Notes: generated by a model from the sequence alone, not told the origin. 64,000 nucleotides of DNA from Prolixibacteraceae bacterium (GCA_023229575.1 JALNYZ010000012.1:1-64000), one strand, 5' to 3'. Positions 23,578 to 33,363 are shown, numbered from the stretch's first letter. A program made the numbers and translations.

Positions 23578-24368
23578 AAAATGGCCGCGACCAGCCTGGA
23601 GGGTTGTTCTGCGTGCAGCCAGTGACCTGCCCCTTCAAAATCGACCAGTTTGGCCTCGGGATAAATTTTTTGGATTTCCTTCCAGTCATCATTGCTGACA
23701 TACTCAGAATTCAGTCCTCTGACAAATGTAACCGGATAGGCGGTAATTGGCATGCGTTCTTCGAACCACGACTGATCCATTTCACTGACGATGGCGTGGA
23801 AAGTATCTCTCAAGACTTTGGCGTTGATCTTCCATTCAAAAATCCCTCCGTGTGTCCGGTGAATATTCTTCAAAAGAAAGAGTCGCAGGGATTCTTCCTT
23901 TATTTTCGAACTGAAATAGTGATCCAACTCACTGCGCGAATGGTATTTGGAAAGATCCGGGTGCTCAAGCAATTTCAGGATTAATTCATGTTGGCGAATG
24001 TGTTTGAAGGAGCGATCTCCCGCAAGGTAATTTTTGGGGGCTATATCGATGATCATCAGTCTGTTCACTTTTTCTGGATGTTCGGCGGCAAATCGCATGG
24101 CCACCTTTCCGCCCATGCTGTGACCGATTAAAAAGGCATCGTCTGTTTTTGTCTCCGCATAAAACGCAAACAAGTCATTGGCCATCTCCTCATAAGTATG
24201 TGAAGGAGTATGTGGGGAGGCCCCATGGTTTCTTAAATCGGGAAGTAAAACGGTGTAATGCTCCTGCAATTGTTTGGCGATTGTGATCCAATTATCGGAG
24301 GAACCGTAAAGCCCGTGGAGGATGATCAATACTGGTCCGGAACCGTAATGCCTGTAATGTAATTTCAT
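23565..24368 (-). CDS. alpha/beta hydrolase
   Basis: 267 aa from the ATG at 24368 (MKLHYRHYGSGPVLIILHGL); a longer start adds a non-homologous hydrophobic run. HG(L) oxyanion motif, nucleophile in GHSMGGK and terminal GHWLHAE His are present. This is the YbfF/BioH-like esterase type. The true substrate is unknown. Confidence 0.85.
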   Translation of the reverse strand: MKLHYRHYGSGPVLIILHGLYGSSDNWITIAKQLQEHYTVLLPDLRNHGASPHTPSHTYEEMANDLFAFYAETKTDDAFLIGHSMGGKVAMRFAAEHPEKVNRLMIIDIAPKNYLAGDRSFKHIRQHELILKLLEHPDLSKYHSRSELDHYFSSKIKEESLRLFLLKNIHRTHGGIFEWKINAKVLRDTFHAIVSEMDQSWFEERMPITAYPVTFVRGLNSEYVSNDDWKEIQKIYPEAKLVDFEGAGHWLHAEQPSRLVAAILEKV

Positions 24369-24407
24369 AGCCAAGATCTTAAGGATAAAGGGGCAAGCTG
24401 AAAGGAT

Positions 24408-24537
24408 AAAGGATAAAGTCAAAAGGATAAAGTAAAGAACGCACTATATATAATTGTTGGACTTTTGGAAGGCTCTATTTGACAGCCAATCAAGCACAAA
24501 ACCCGGGGCTCCCTTTATCCTTTTGACTTTATCCTTT
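24408..24537. repeat. 25-bp perfect inverted repeat of AAAGGATA units
   Basis: A 25-base arm at 24408-24432, itself built of AAAGGATAAAG-type units, is the exact reverse complement of 24513-24537. The 80-base spacer can be looped out. It lies between two minus-strand genes and runs into the pdxJ stop, so it is likely to end pdxJ transcription. Confidence 0.75.
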
Positions 24538-25248
24538 TTTTAAACACTCAAGGTACAACTCAATCGTCTTCTCCAACCCGAGATAGAGCGCATCAGCAAT
24601 AAGGGCGTGCCCAATGGAGACCTCCAGCAGATTTGGGATATGCTGGTCGAAATAGCGAAGGTTTTCGAGGCTCAGGTCGTGGCCGGCATTAAGGCCCAAA
24701 CCTAATTTTTCGGCTGTCCGGGCAGCCTTGATGAAAGGTAGAATTGCTTTTTCCGGATTTACCGGAAAATCTGTCGCATATGGTTCGGTGTAGAGTTCGA
24801 CCCTGTCGGCTCCAATTTGGGCTGCCCCATCAATCATTTCTGGCTCTGTTCCGACGAAAAGAGATACCCTGATTCCTGCTTTCTGAAATTTTCCAACCAC
24901 CTCTTTCAGAAAATCCCGGTGTTTCAGCGTGTCCCATCCGGCGTTGGAGGTAATGGCAGAAGGGGAATCAGGCACAAGGGTTACCTGTTGGGGAAGAACC
25001 TCCAGAACCAACGCGATAAAACGGGGATCCGGATATCCCTCGATATTGAATTCTGTTGTTACCAGGGGTTTTAAGTCGCGGGCATCATTGTATCGGATGT
25101 GTCTTTCATCGGGTCTCGGATGGATAGTGATCCCTTCTGCCCCAAATTGTTGACATCTGATGGCTGCTTCAGTGACGCTGGGCATTGTTCCGCCCCTGCT
25201 GTTACGCAGTGTTGCAATTTTATTTATATTTACGCTTAATCGTGTCAT
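24529..25248 (-). CDS. pdxJ: pyridoxine 5'-phosphate synthase PdxJ
   Basis: 239 aa from the ATG at 25248, giving the usual start [51 protein letters not shown] and GLNAGHDL are the ligand-binding loops. It condenses 3-amino-2-oxopropyl phosphate with deoxyxylulose phosphate in vitamin B6 synthesis. It is divergent from the CBS-nadK operon, the order usual for this phylum. Confidence 0.95.
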   Translation of the reverse strand: MTRLSVNINKIATLRNSRGGTMPSVTEAAIRCQQFGAEGITIHPRPDERHIRYNDARDLKPLVTTEFNIEGYPDPRFIALVLEVLPQQVTLVPDSPSAITSNAGWDTLKHRDFLKEVVGKFQKAGIRVSLFVGTEPEMIDGAAQIGADRVELYTEPYATDFPVNPEKAILPFIKAARTAEKLGLGLNAGHDLSLENLRYFDQHIPNLLEVSIGHALIADALYLGLEKTIELYLECLKKG

Positions 25249-25319
25249 TTTTGCATGCAATTAATTAGGTTTGCAATTTACAAAATGATTCGTATTCAAA
25301 AACAACAATACTTTCGGAC

Positions 25320-25991
25320 ATGATCGCTGAAACTTTGATTTCTGACTCGATTCCTTCTGTAAGCCCTGGCGATACTGCTTCTAAGGTACTTACCCTGATG
25401 GATGTTTTCAGGGTGTCGCATCTGCCTATAGTAACCGATGAGGAGTATCTTGGTGTCATTTCTGATAAGGAAATATTCGACGCCCATGATTTTGATGCAC
25501 CTCTCGAAGTGTTTATTTCGGATCAGTTGCTCAAACCCCATGTGCATCCGCAACAGCATATATTTGAGGTGGCCGCAGTAGCCTCCAGTTGTGGCGTATC
25601 CATAGTTCCCGTTTTGACAGAGGATCATACCTATCTGGGATCAATTTCCAGGTATGATTTAAGCAACCAGCTGACAATTCTTTTTTCGCCGAATGAACCT
25701 GGGGGTATCATTGAGTTAACCATGTGCGAGAACAACTATTCATTGGCTCAGATCACCCAGATCATCGAAGGGAATGATGCCCGGATTTTGAGTCTTTATA
25801 CCTGGAAACCCAATGCATCGACTACTGAGCTTAACGTGACGATCAAAGTTAACCAGGTAGACCTTTCCGGTATTATTCAGACACTGACACGCTACAATTA
25901 TGATATTAAGGCCACCTTTATGGATCAGACCCCGCTAAAAAGCCTGATTGACGACCGTTTCGATCAATTTATGCGCTACATCAATACATGA
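25320..25991 (+). CDS. CBS-domain protein
   Basis: 223 aa. Two CBS motifs cover about residues 1-125 (LISDSIPSVSPGDTASKVLTLMDVFRVSHLPIVTDEEYLGVIS and SIVPVLTEDHTYLGSIS). The rest resembles an ACT-like sensor. Such proteins bind adenosyl ligands. It lies 15 bases before nadK and may tune that enzyme or respond to the same nucleotides, which is inference. Confidence 0.82.
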   Translation: MIAETLISDSIPSVSPGDTASKVLTLMDVFRVSHLPIVTDEEYLGVISDKEIFDAHDFDAPLEVFISDQLLKPHVHPQQHIFEVAAVASSCGVSIVPVLTEDHTYLGSISRYDLSNQLTILFSPNEPGGIIELTMCENNYSLAQITQIIEGNDARILSLYTWKPNASTTELNVTIKVNQVDLSGIIQTLTRYNYDIKATFMDQTPLKSLIDDRFDQFMRYINT

Positions 25992-26006
25992 TTAATATAT
26001 TTTTAG

Positions 26007-26885
26007 ATGAGAATTGCCCTTTTTGGATGGACCATCGGACCAATTTTTTACGACAGCATGAAGCGATTGCTGGAATTATTGCATCTTCATGAAACTGAGG
26101 TAATCATATATAAACCCTTTCTGGAATTTTTGAAAAAGGAGACTGGTATTGATCCCGGTAAGATTGAGGGTTTCTCTTCCGACCGGGAGTTGGCAGGTGT
26201 CGATTTTTTTATGAGTATCGGAGGCGATGGAACTTTTCTGGAGGCCATCACTTTTGTAAGGGATTCAGGCATACCCATGGTTGGGATCAACAGCGGCAGA
26301 TTGGGTTTTTTGGCGGATATTGCCCAGGCAGAGCTGGAGTTTTCCATTGAACAACTATTTGCAGGAAAATTCATTCTTCAGCCCCGTTCATTGTTAAAAC
26401 TGGAAAATGAGTTTGGACTGTTTGCCAATTTTCCCTTTGCCCTGAATGAATTTACCGTACACAAGCAGGATTCTTCGCAAATGATCACTGTACATGTGGA
26501 TGTTGGAGGCGATTTGTTAAACACCTACTGGGCTGATGGATTAATTGTCTCTACGCCCACAGGGACAACAGCTTATTCCCTGAGTGTTGGCGGGCCGATC
26601 ATTACGCCCGGATCTGCAAATTTCGTCATTGCCCCCATTGCTCCGCACAATCTTGCTATCCGGCCAGTGGTCATTCCCGACCATGAGGAGGTAACCTTAT
26701 GGGTGGAAGGACGCGGAGGAAGGTACATGGCCTCCCTGGATTCGCGGTCGGCGCCATTTGACACAGATATGATCTGGAAAATAAGTAAGTCAGACTTCAT
26801 CATCAATGTATTGAAATTTGAAAATCAATCGTTTTACGAAACCCTGCGCAAAAAATTACTGTGGGGCGCAGATAAAAGGAATTAG
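26007..26885 (+). CDS. nadK: NAD kinase
   Basis: 292 aa. SIGGDGTFLEAI (the GGDG nucleotide loop), GINSGRLGFLADI, and TPTGTTAYSLSVGGPII are all intact. It phosphorylates NAD to NADP in the cytosol. In this phylum nadK is routinely found between a CBS protein and uppS. Confidence 0.95.
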   Translation: MRIALFGWTIGPIFYDSMKRLLELLHLHETEVIIYKPFLEFLKKETGIDPGKIEGFSSDRELAGVDFFMSIGGDGTFLEAITFVRDSGIPMVGINSGRLGFLADIAQAELEFSIEQLFAGKFILQPRSLLKLENEFGLFANFPFALNEFTVHKQDSSQMITVHVDVGGDLLNTYWADGLIVSTPTGTTAYSLSVGGPIITPGSANFVIAPIAPHNLAIRPVVIPDHEEVTLWVEGRGGRYMASLDSRSAPFDTDMIWKISKSDFIINVLKFENQSFYETLRKKLLWGADKRN

Positions 26886-26952
26886 CGTTCAATTGAATAC
26901 TAATTTTATTGTTGTTTTCTGAGCTTTCAAATAAATTAGCAGTGGTTTCTGT

Positions 26953-26960
26953 TACCTTTG
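26953..26960 (+). promoter_or_regulatory. -7 element before the DUF6089 gene
   Basis: TACCTTTG fits TAnnTTTG, 25 bases before the DUF6089 start at 26985; no good -33 element is seen. Confidence 0.35.
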
Positions 26961-26984
26961 TATTATTGTAAAGTGTCAGGTATC

Positions 26985-27878
26985 ATGAAGAGAGTGTTGA
27001 TCATAATTTCCATGTTTTTCTGCTTTTTGCAGGCTTTTCCGCAGAAATCGGCTGATGTCGGTATCAGGATAGGTGCTGCAGTCTATTGGGGCGACTTGGA
27101 AAATGTTTCTTATGGCAAGGAGATTACAGCGCTTTACGGACTTCTGGGTCGCTGGAATTTTAACAAGAGAATGTCAATTCGTGGGCAATTGATATCGGGT
27201 ACCCTGAAATCATCAGGCACCTTTCCCGGTGTAAACCTCGCCGAACCCACCTCGCGTATCACCATCAATGATCCGTCCGGTATGCCAATTGAGTTGTTCA
27301 TGAAGAAGTCCGGTGACTCCTATAATTTTAACAGGTCTATCCAATCGTTTGAAGCCATATTTGAATTTAATTTTATGGATTATAAGATGGGAAGTACCAC
27401 CAAAGACCGTTTCACCCCATTTCTATCACTTGGGGTAGGCGGATTTTATTCAAGGGCCCCCAGGCGTGGGACGCTGGTACTGGTACCAAATCTGAATAAT
27501 TATCCGTTTGTTCCCTACAAAAATTTGTACCAGCCGGTTTTGGACAATAACAATAATAAAACGAACGATTCTGATGCACTGTCGCCCATCATTCCGATGG
27601 GATTTGGAATTAAATACAACCTGACCAAAAGGCTTGGGGTCTGTGTGGAGTTGTGTGTCAGGAAGACCTTTACAGACAACATAGATAATTTGAAGGATCC
27701 CAAAAGATTCCAAAATGCAGATCCATTGATCCCAACTTATCCTGCGGAATTTGCCCCCAGTGTTTTGTTTAACAACGATTGGTATGCTTCATTGCACCTT
27801 TCGTTGCACTGGCAGGTTTGGCAAGACAGGGGAATATGCAAAGTGAACGAAAAAAATGTCAGGAAAAGCGCATTCTGA
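26985..27878 (+). CDS. DUF6089 outer-membrane beta-barrel protein
   Basis: 297 aa from the ATG that gives a clear signal peptide (MKRVLIIISMFFCFLQAFPQ, cleaved near residue 20). The mature part begins DVGIRIGAAVYWGDL and has alternating aromatic beta strands with a terminal aromatic-ended strand (SLHLSLHWQVW), the pattern of an 8-10 strand barrel. The family is found beside uppS-bamA in Bacteroidota and is related to PorG-like secretion components. Exact role unknown. Confidence 0.8.
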   Translation: MKRVLIIISMFFCFLQAFPQKSADVGIRIGAAVYWGDLENVSYGKEITALYGLLGRWNFNKRMSIRGQLISGTLKSSGTFPGVNLAEPTSRITINDPSGMPIELFMKKSGDSYNFNRSIQSFEAIFEFNFMDYKMGSTTKDRFTPFLSLGVGGFYSRAPRRGTLVLVPNLNNYPFVPYKNLYQPVLDNNNNKTNDSDALSPIIPMGFGIKYNLTKRLGVCVELCVRKTFTDNIDNLKDPKRFQNADPLIPTYPAEFAPSVLFNNDWYASLHLSLHWQVWQDRGICKVNEKNVRKSAF

Positions 27879-27888
27879 TGAATGGACA

Positions 27889-27917
27889 ATTGAGAATTGA
27901 GTTTATTGCTAAATTTG
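27889..27917 (+). promoter_or_regulatory. candidate promoter of uppS-bamA
   Basis: TAAATTTG at 27910-27917 is a perfect -7 element. ATTG at 27889-27892 is a possible -33 element at a slightly short 17-base spacing. The uppS start is 29 bases downstream. Confidence 0.45.
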
Positions 27918-27945
27918 CATCCTTTGGGAAAGTGTAAATAGACAA

Positions 27946-28695
27946 ATGATAAAACATACGCAGAAAGAATTGATTACAGATAAAATACCAAAACATGTTG
28001 CCATCATCATGGACGGCAACGGGCGCTGGGCTGAACAACATGGCTTAGAACGGATATTTGGTCACCGCGAAGGAGTGGAGGCGGTCCGCTCAGTAGTCGA
28101 GGGGGCCGGTGAAATGGGTATTCAATACCTTACACTCTATGCATTTTCAACAGAGAACTGGAACCGGCCTAAAGAGGAGGTAGATGCCTTGATGGGATTG
28201 CTGGTTCATGCCATTGTTGCCGAGACAGATAATCTTCACAAAAACAATGTATCGTTACGCACCATTGGTGATATTGCCTCACTTCCTGAGCAAGTCCAGC
28301 AAAAATTAGCGGGTGCCATTGCCAAAACTGAAGGGAACAGCGGGCTTAGATTGGTGCTGGCATTGAGCTATTCGGGTCGTTGGGAGTTGGTAGAGTCGGC
28401 AAAAAGAATGGCCGATGAGTTAAAAAATGACAAAATTGACAAAAGTAACATCAATGAAGAGTTGATTGGAAAATATCTTCCTACATTTGGCCTGCCTGAT
28501 CCTGAACTGTTGATTCGTACCGGCGGTGAATTCAGGGTTAGTAATTTTCTTCTTTGGCAGATCGCCTATACTGAGTTGTATTTTACACACAAGTTGTGGC
28601 CTGACTATCGCAAAGATGATCTATTTGAGGCAGTTAATGATTTCCAAAAGCGGGAAAGACGTTTTGGAAAAACGAGTGAACAAATTAGAATTTGA
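27946..28695 (+). CDS. uppS: isoprenyl transferase (undecaprenyl diphosphate synthase)
   Basis: 249 aa. HVAIIMDGNGRWAEQHG holds the catalytic Asp, and LIRTGGEFRVSNFLLWQIAYTELYFT is the C-terminal signature. It adds isopentenyl units in cis to make the lipid carrier for peptidoglycan and O-antigen. It stops 1 base before the bamA start. Confidence 0.96.
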   Translation: MIKHTQKELITDKIPKHVAIIMDGNGRWAEQHGLERIFGHREGVEAVRSVVEGAGEMGIQYLTLYAFSTENWNRPKEEVDALMGLLVHAIVAETDNLHKNNVSLRTIGDIASLPEQVQQKLAGAIAKTEGNSGLRLVLALSYSGRWELVESAKRMADELKNDKIDKSNINEELIGKYLPTFGLPDPELLIRTGGEFRVSNFLLWQIAYTELYFTHKLWPDYRKDDLFEAVNDFQKRERRFGKTSEQIRI

Positions 28696-28696
28696 C

Positions 28697-31312
28697 ATGG
28701 TCAAAAGAGTTTTATTTCTATTTCTTGCTTTTTTTGCTGGTGGCCAGTTATTTGCGCAAACAGTAGCTGACAGTACAAACTTCTCCGTTTTTTACGATAG
28801 TCCAAAACATTATACCTTGGCCGGTATCGAAATCAGCGGTATCAGATTCCTGGATACTGAGGTGTTGAAGGGACTTTCGGGATTAACTGTTGGTGAGGAA
28901 ATTGTCATTCCAGGCGATCAGGTGACATCTGCATTGAGAAAATATTGGAAACAAGGTCTATTTTCAGATGTGAAAATCTCTGCAACTAAAATTGTAGGCG
29001 ATAAAATCTGGCTGAATGTATATCTACAGGAACGGCCCAGGCTGGCTGCCAAAAATTACCATGGCATTAGCAAAAGTGAAAAGGAAGATATTGAGAAGCA
29101 GGTGATGATGCTGATTGGCGGGCAGGTTACCGATAACCTTGTCAATACGGCCCAGAGGCAAATAACCAGCTTTTATCAGGGGAAGGGTTTCTACAACACC
29201 GAGGTGAACATTGTTCAAAGGGACGATACTGCCAAACAAAACCAGCTTGTGCTTGACATAATAGTGAACAAGAAGACCAAGGTGAAGATCAGTGAAATTG
29301 AGTTCGTAGGCGCCAAGCAGTTGGGTAAGTATACCCTGGAGAAATCCATGAAAAAGACCAAGGCAAAAAAACTGATAAATTTCTTCTCTTCGAAAAAATT
29401 TCTACAGGACAAATTTGATGAAGATAAAATCAACCTGATCAAGAAGTATAACGAAAATGGCTATCGTGATGCCATCGTCCTCGCCGATACCATCATCAAA
29501 GATACCACCAGAAATACTGTCAAACTGAAATACTGGATAGATGAAGGTCGGAGATACTACTTCAGGAATATCCGTTGGATCGGCAATACAGTTCTGACGG
29601 ATGATCAGTTATCCAGGGTACTGGGTATAAAGAAGGGGGATATTTTTGATCAAAAACTTCTTGAAAAGCGCCTGACCGAAGATGATGATGCCGTTTCGAA
29701 CCAATACCTGAACACCGGTTATCTTTTCTTTAACCTCAATCCGGTTGAGGTAAAGGTTGAGAACGATTCGATTGATTTTGAGATGAGGATCGTAGAAGGC
29801 ACGCAAGCCACCATCAATTCGATTGGCATCAAAGGAAATACGAAAACCAACGAACACGTTGCACGTCGTGAGTTGTATACCCGGCCCGGACAGCTTTTCA
29901 GCAAGGAGAACATCATTCGTTCGGTGCGTGAGCTCTCCCAAATGGGGCACTTTAATCCTGAAGCTATCAAACCCGATGTTGTTCCGCATCCCGAGGATGG
30001 AACAGTTGACATCAACTATGAACTGGAAGAGCGCGCCAACGACCAGGTCGAACTTTCCGGTGGATGGGGCGCCGGAATGTTTGTCGGAACGGTCGGATTG
30101 AAATTCTCCAACTTCTCGGTCAGGAATATTGGGAACAAAAAAGCATGGAGGCCTCTCCCTACCGGGGATGGCCAAACATTGACCTTGCGTGCCCAAACCA
30201 ACGGTTCCTACTATCAATCTTACAGTTTCTCTTTCACAGAACCTTGGCTCGGAGGGAAGAAACCCAACTCGTTTACCTTCTCTGTTTACTATTCCAAACA
30301 GACCAGCGGTAACAGTGCGTACAACTACGGAGGTTATGGTAATGGATTGTATGGTGGTGGTTACGGCGGTCTTGGCGGCTATGGGGGTTATGGCAGCGGA
30401 TACGGAAGTGGGTATGGCAGCGGCTATGGAAACTACGGCTACAACCAGTACAATTACGATATCACCGAGAAGATGGGCGTTTTGGGGGCTTCGGTTGGAT
30501 TGGGATACCGTTTGAAAAGGCCGGATAACTATTTTACCTTGTACCATGAACTTTCTTATCAAAGATACATTCTTGATAACTGGAAATATTTCATCTTCCA
30601 GAATGGTACTTCCAATACCCTGGCATTCAGGACTGTATTCGGGAGGAATTCGACAGATAGTCCGTTGTATACCAGGAGGGGGTCCAACTTCTCCTTCTCA
30701 TTGGCCTTGACCCCTCCCTTCTCCCTCTTTTCGGGGAAAGATTACAACAGTACCACCATGACTGCCGCTGAAAGATACAGATTGATCGAGTACCACAAAT
30801 GGTCGTTTAAGGCCGATATCTTTACTCCGCTGCAACCCCGTCCGGATGCGAAACTCATCCTCAGGACGAAGTTTGAGACCGGACTTTTGGGCTACTACAA
30901 CAAAAACCTTCGCTCACCATTCGAATCTTATAAGTTGGGAGGTGACGGTATGTCGGGTTATAGCTCATACGGAAGTGAATACATCGGTTTACGGGGTTAT
31001 GAAAACAACTCGTTAACCCCTCCAACGGGCGGTAATATCTATGAGAAGATCACTGTTGAGCTGAGATACCCAATCACCTTGTCACAATCGGCTACTATTT
31101 ACGGTTTAGGCTTCCTCGAAGCCGGTAATTCGTGGTACGATATCTCTGATTACAATCCATTCAGTATCAAAAGATCGGCAGGATTGGGCATCAGGATCTT
31201 CCTTCCAATGTTTGGATTGATGGGATTTGACTGGGGCTATGGGTTCGATGACGGGTATACCAAGGGTACGGGCGGTAGTCAGTTCCACTTCATCATGGGA
31301 CAACAGTTTTAG
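28697..31312 (+). CDS. bamA: outer membrane protein assembly factor BamA with Gly/Tyr-rich loop
   Basis: 871 aa from the ATG at 28697, which gives the signal peptide MVKRVLFLFLAFFAGGQLFAQ. Five POTRA-like modules span about residues 45-440 (e.g. KVKISEIEFVGAKQLGKYTLEKSMKKT). The C-terminal barrel follows, with a VRNIGNKKAWRP region and a terminal strand ending in FHFIMGQQF. A low-complexity insert at about residues 540-588, mostly Gly and Tyr (GGYGGYGSGYGSGYGSGYG), falls between two barrel strands and should form a surface loop. It folds and inserts outer-membrane proteins. Followed by two OmpH/Skp chaperone genes. Confidence 0.93.
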   Translation: MVKRVLFLFLAFFAGGQLFAQTVADSTNFSVFYDSPKHYTLAGIEISGIRFLDTEVLKGLSGLTVGEEIVIPGDQVTSALRKYWKQGLFSDVKISATKIVGDKIWLNVYLQERPRLAAKNYHGISKSEKEDIEKQVMMLIGGQVTDNLVNTAQRQITSFYQGKGFYNTEVNIVQRDDTAKQNQLVLDIIVNKKTKVKISEIEFVGAKQLGKYTLEKSMKKTKAKKLINFFSSKKFLQDKFDEDKINLIKKYNENGYRDAIVLADTIIKDTTRNTVKLKYWIDEGRRYYFRNIRWIGNTVLTDDQLSRVLGIKKGDIFDQKLLEKRLTEDDDAVSNQYLNTGYLFFNLNPVEVKVENDSIDFEMRIVEGTQATINSIGIKGNTKTNEHVARRELYTRPGQLFSKENIIRSVRELSQMGHFNPEAIKPDVVPHPEDGTVDINYELEERANDQVELSGGWGAGMFVGTVGLKFSNFSVRNIGNKKAWRPLPTGDGQTLTLRAQTNGSYYQSYSFSFTEPWLGGKKPNSFTFSVYYSKQTSGNSAYNYGGYGNGLYGGGYGGLGGYGGYGSGYGSGYGSGYGNYGYNQYNYDITEKMGVLGASVGLGYRLKRPDNYFTLYHELSYQRYILDNWKYFIFQNGTSNTLAFRTVFGRNSTDSPLYTRRGSNFSFSLALTPPFSLFSGKDYNSTTMTAAERYRLIEYHKWSFKADIFTPLQPRPDAKLILRTKFETGLLGYYNKNLRSPFESYKLGGDGMSGYSSYGSEYIGLRGYENNSLTPPTGGNIYEKITVELRYPITLSQSATIYGLGFLEAGNSWYDISDYNPFSIKRSAGLGIRIFLPMFGLMGFDWGYGFDDGYTKGTGGSQFHFIMGQQF
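30340..30462 (+). repeat. Gly/Tyr codon repeat inside bamA
   Basis: Short in-frame units (GGTTATGG, GGCTATGG, GGATACGG, GGAAGTGGGTATGG) repeat imperfectly and code for GYG/GSGYG runs. The codons vary while the amino acids do not, so selection for the peptide is likely. Confidence 0.7.
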
Positions 31313-31360
31313 CAGTTTGGCCTGAATTTTGTTATTACTTCATGATAAAAATTTATTGAG

Positions 31361-31876
31361 ATGAAGAAGATTATTTTTTTGGGAGTTTTCATTTTCGCCT
31401 GTATGACCGGCAGTTTCGCGCAGAAATATGCCTACGTCGATACCGATTTTATTTTGGGTAAATTGCCTGCTTATGTTGCCGCCCAGGAGCAACTGGATAA
31501 AATTTCGCAGAAATACCAGAAAGAGCTTGAGACGCTTCATGGTGAACTTGATCAGTTCTACAAGGATTACCAGGGAGAGGTGGTATTGCTTTCCCAGGAC
31601 ATGAAACGCAAACGTGAGGAACAGATTGTCAATAAAGAAAAGGAGTACAAAAAACTGCAACGTCAGTATTTTGGTCCCGAAGGTGATTTGGCCAAAAAAC
31701 GTGAAGCCCTGGTAAAGCCTATCCAGGACGAAGTTTTCAGCGCCATTCAGGCTATTGCCGAGCAGGGGGCTTATGCAATGATTTTTGACAAGGCAGGAAG
31801 CGTAACGACGATTTACACCAACCCGAAATTTGACCTGAGTGATCAGGTGTTACAAAAACTTGGATATAAGAATTAA
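31361..31876 (+). CDS. OmpH/Skp-family periplasmic chaperone 1
   Basis: 171 aa. Signal peptide MKKIIFLGVFIFACMTGSFAQ, then AYVDTDFILGKLPAY and a long charged helical region that forms the coiled tentacles of Skp. It keeps unfolded outer-membrane proteins soluble on their way to BamA, encoded just upstream. Confidence 0.88.
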   Translation: MKKIIFLGVFIFACMTGSFAQKYAYVDTDFILGKLPAYVAAQEQLDKISQKYQKELETLHGELDQFYKDYQGEVVLLSQDMKRKREEQIVNKEKEYKKLQRQYFGPEGDLAKKREALVKPIQDEVFSAIQAIAEQGAYAMIFDKAGSVTTIYTNPKFDLSDQVLQKLGYKN

Positions 31877-31889
31877 TGTTATAAATTTG
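31859..31889 (+). promoter_or_regulatory. candidate internal promoter for the second ompH
   Basis: CTTG (31859-31862), 19 bases, TAAATTTG (31882-31889): one mismatch to the full consensus, ending 28 bases before the second OmpH start. Confidence 0.5.
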
Positions 31890-31916
31890 CGCCATAAAAA
31901 TTAAATCAGATTGATC

Positions 31917-32435
31917 ATGAGACATTTCTTTAGTGTTATAACTTTTTCCCTTCTTCTATTTGTTGGAGCTTCCGCTTCGGCTCAAACATTGAAATTTGGT
32001 CACATTGACTTTCAGGGTTTGATCTCTACCATGCCTGAATTTGATGTTGCTCAAAAAGCTAGGGCCAAAATGCAAACAGACCTTGAATCACAATTGGGTG
32101 TTATGCAGAAAGAATACCAGACGAAAGGTCAAGAGTATGTTGCATTGGTAAAACAGCCCAATGTTACGGATGCTATTCGTCAGGCAAAAGAGGCCGATAT
32201 TCAAAGCCTTCAGGAGAGAATACAGACTTTCCAACAACAAGCTCAGGACAATCTTCAGAAGGAAGAGAGCAAACAGTTCCAACCTGTGATAGAGAAAGCC
32301 CGTAAGGCAATCGGTGAAGTGGCCAAGGAGCAAGGGATATTGTACGTATTTGAAGTAAACCAGGTACTTTACTTCAATGCTGCCCAATCCATAGACATGA
32401 TGCCACTGGTTAAAGCAAAATTGGGTTTGAAATAA
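31917..32435 (+). CDS. OmpH/Skp-family periplasmic chaperone 2
   Basis: 172 aa from the ATG at 31917. Signal peptide to about residue 22 (ASASAQ), then KFGHIDFQGLISTMPEFDVA and a Gln/Lys-rich coiled coil. Tandem paralogue of the preceding gene. Ends before a strong terminator. Confidence 0.88.
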   Translation: MRHFFSVITFSLLLFVGASASAQTLKFGHIDFQGLISTMPEFDVAQKARAKMQTDLESQLGVMQKEYQTKGQEYVALVKQPNVTDAIRQAKEADIQSLQERIQTFQQQAQDNLQKEESKQFQPVIEKARKAIGEVAKEQGILYVFEVNQVLYFNAAQSIDMMPLVKAKLGLK

Positions 32436-32446
32436 TTATTCTAATA

Positions 32447-32490
32447 ATTCATAAAAAAAGGATGCCCCCGGGCATCCTTTTTTTATGAAT
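32447..32490 (+). terminator. terminator of the uppS-bamA-ompH operon
   Basis: A fully complementary 44-base palindrome, ATTCATAAAAAAAGGATGCCC and its complement around CC, with a T7 run on the descending arm. Closes the operon 11 bases after the ompH stop. Confidence 0.92.
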
Positions 32491-32514
32491 TAATTTGTAG
32501 TTTAGGAAGTTTAA

Positions 32515-33360
32515 ATGATGTTTATGTCAGATAATTACCGACCCATTGGCGTTTTTGATTCCGGTTACGGCGGATTGACAATTTTCAAAGAGCTGCTTCG
32601 TGAATTGCCCCAATACGATTACATCTATTTGGGGGATAATGCCAGAAATCCATACGGAACCCGCTCTTTTGAAGTTGTTTATGACTATACGCGACAAGCG
32701 GTTTTTCAGCTTTTTGAGCAAGGGTGCAGGTTGGTTGTCCTTGCATGCAACACTGCCTCTGCAAAGGCGCTGCGCAACATTCAGCAGTTGGACCTGCCCG
32801 TGACTTATCCCGACAGACGGGTCTTGGGGGTGATCCGGCCAAGCGTGGAGATGATCCCGGATCTGACGAAAACCGGTCATGTCGGAGTTTTGGGAACGAA
32901 AGGAACGGTGCTTTCCGAATCCTATCCCATGGAGATAGCCAAGATATCCCCTGACAGCCCGATATATGTCACGCAGGTGGCCTGTCCGATGTGGGTGCCC
33001 ATCGTAGAAAACAACCTCATTGACAGCCCCGGGGCGGCCTTTTTTGTCAAACAGAATTTAGACGAACTTTTTGGCAAAGATCCATTGATCGATACCGTCA
33101 TTCTTGGCTGTACCCATTATCCGTTATTAACGAATGTGATCCGGCAATATTTGCCCGAAAATGTGCATTTGCTAACCCAGGGAACGATTGTTGCAGATCG
33201 GTTGAAGGATTATCTCTTCCGGTATCCCGAAATGGAGCTAAATTGCTCTAAGGCAGGCAGGAGAGAGTTTTTTACTACCGAGTCAACAGCCAATTTCGAT
33301 CAGCTGGCAAATCTGTTTCTGGGCAGTGAGGTAAAATCCCGACACATCAAATTGGGGTAG
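32515..33360 (+). CDS. murI: glutamate racemase MurI
   Basis: 281 aa (an ATG at 32524 is an equally possible start). GVFDSGYGGLTI, LACNTASAKALR and LGCTHYPLL contain the two catalytic cysteines. It makes D-glutamate for peptidoglycan in the cytosol. It has its own upstream space after the terminator, with AGGAAG 7 bases before the first ATG. Confidence 0.95.
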   Translation: MMFMSDNYRPIGVFDSGYGGLTIFKELLRELPQYDYIYLGDNARNPYGTRSFEVVYDYTRQAVFQLFEQGCRLVVLACNTASAKALRNIQQLDLPVTYPDRRVLGVIRPSVEMIPDLTKTGHVGVLGTKGTVLSESYPMEIAKISPDSPIYVTQVACPMWVPIVENNLIDSPGAAFFVKQNLDELFGKDPLIDTVILGCTHYPLLTNVIRQYLPENVHLLTQGTIVADRLKDYLFRYPEMELNCSKAGRREFFTTESTANFDQLANLFLGSEVKSRHIKLG

Positions 33361-33363
33361 GGA

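Noticed and set aside
29609..30562. 317-codon minus ORF within bamA
   Set aside because: Long only because of the Gly/Tyr repeat and codon bias of bamA on the other strand.
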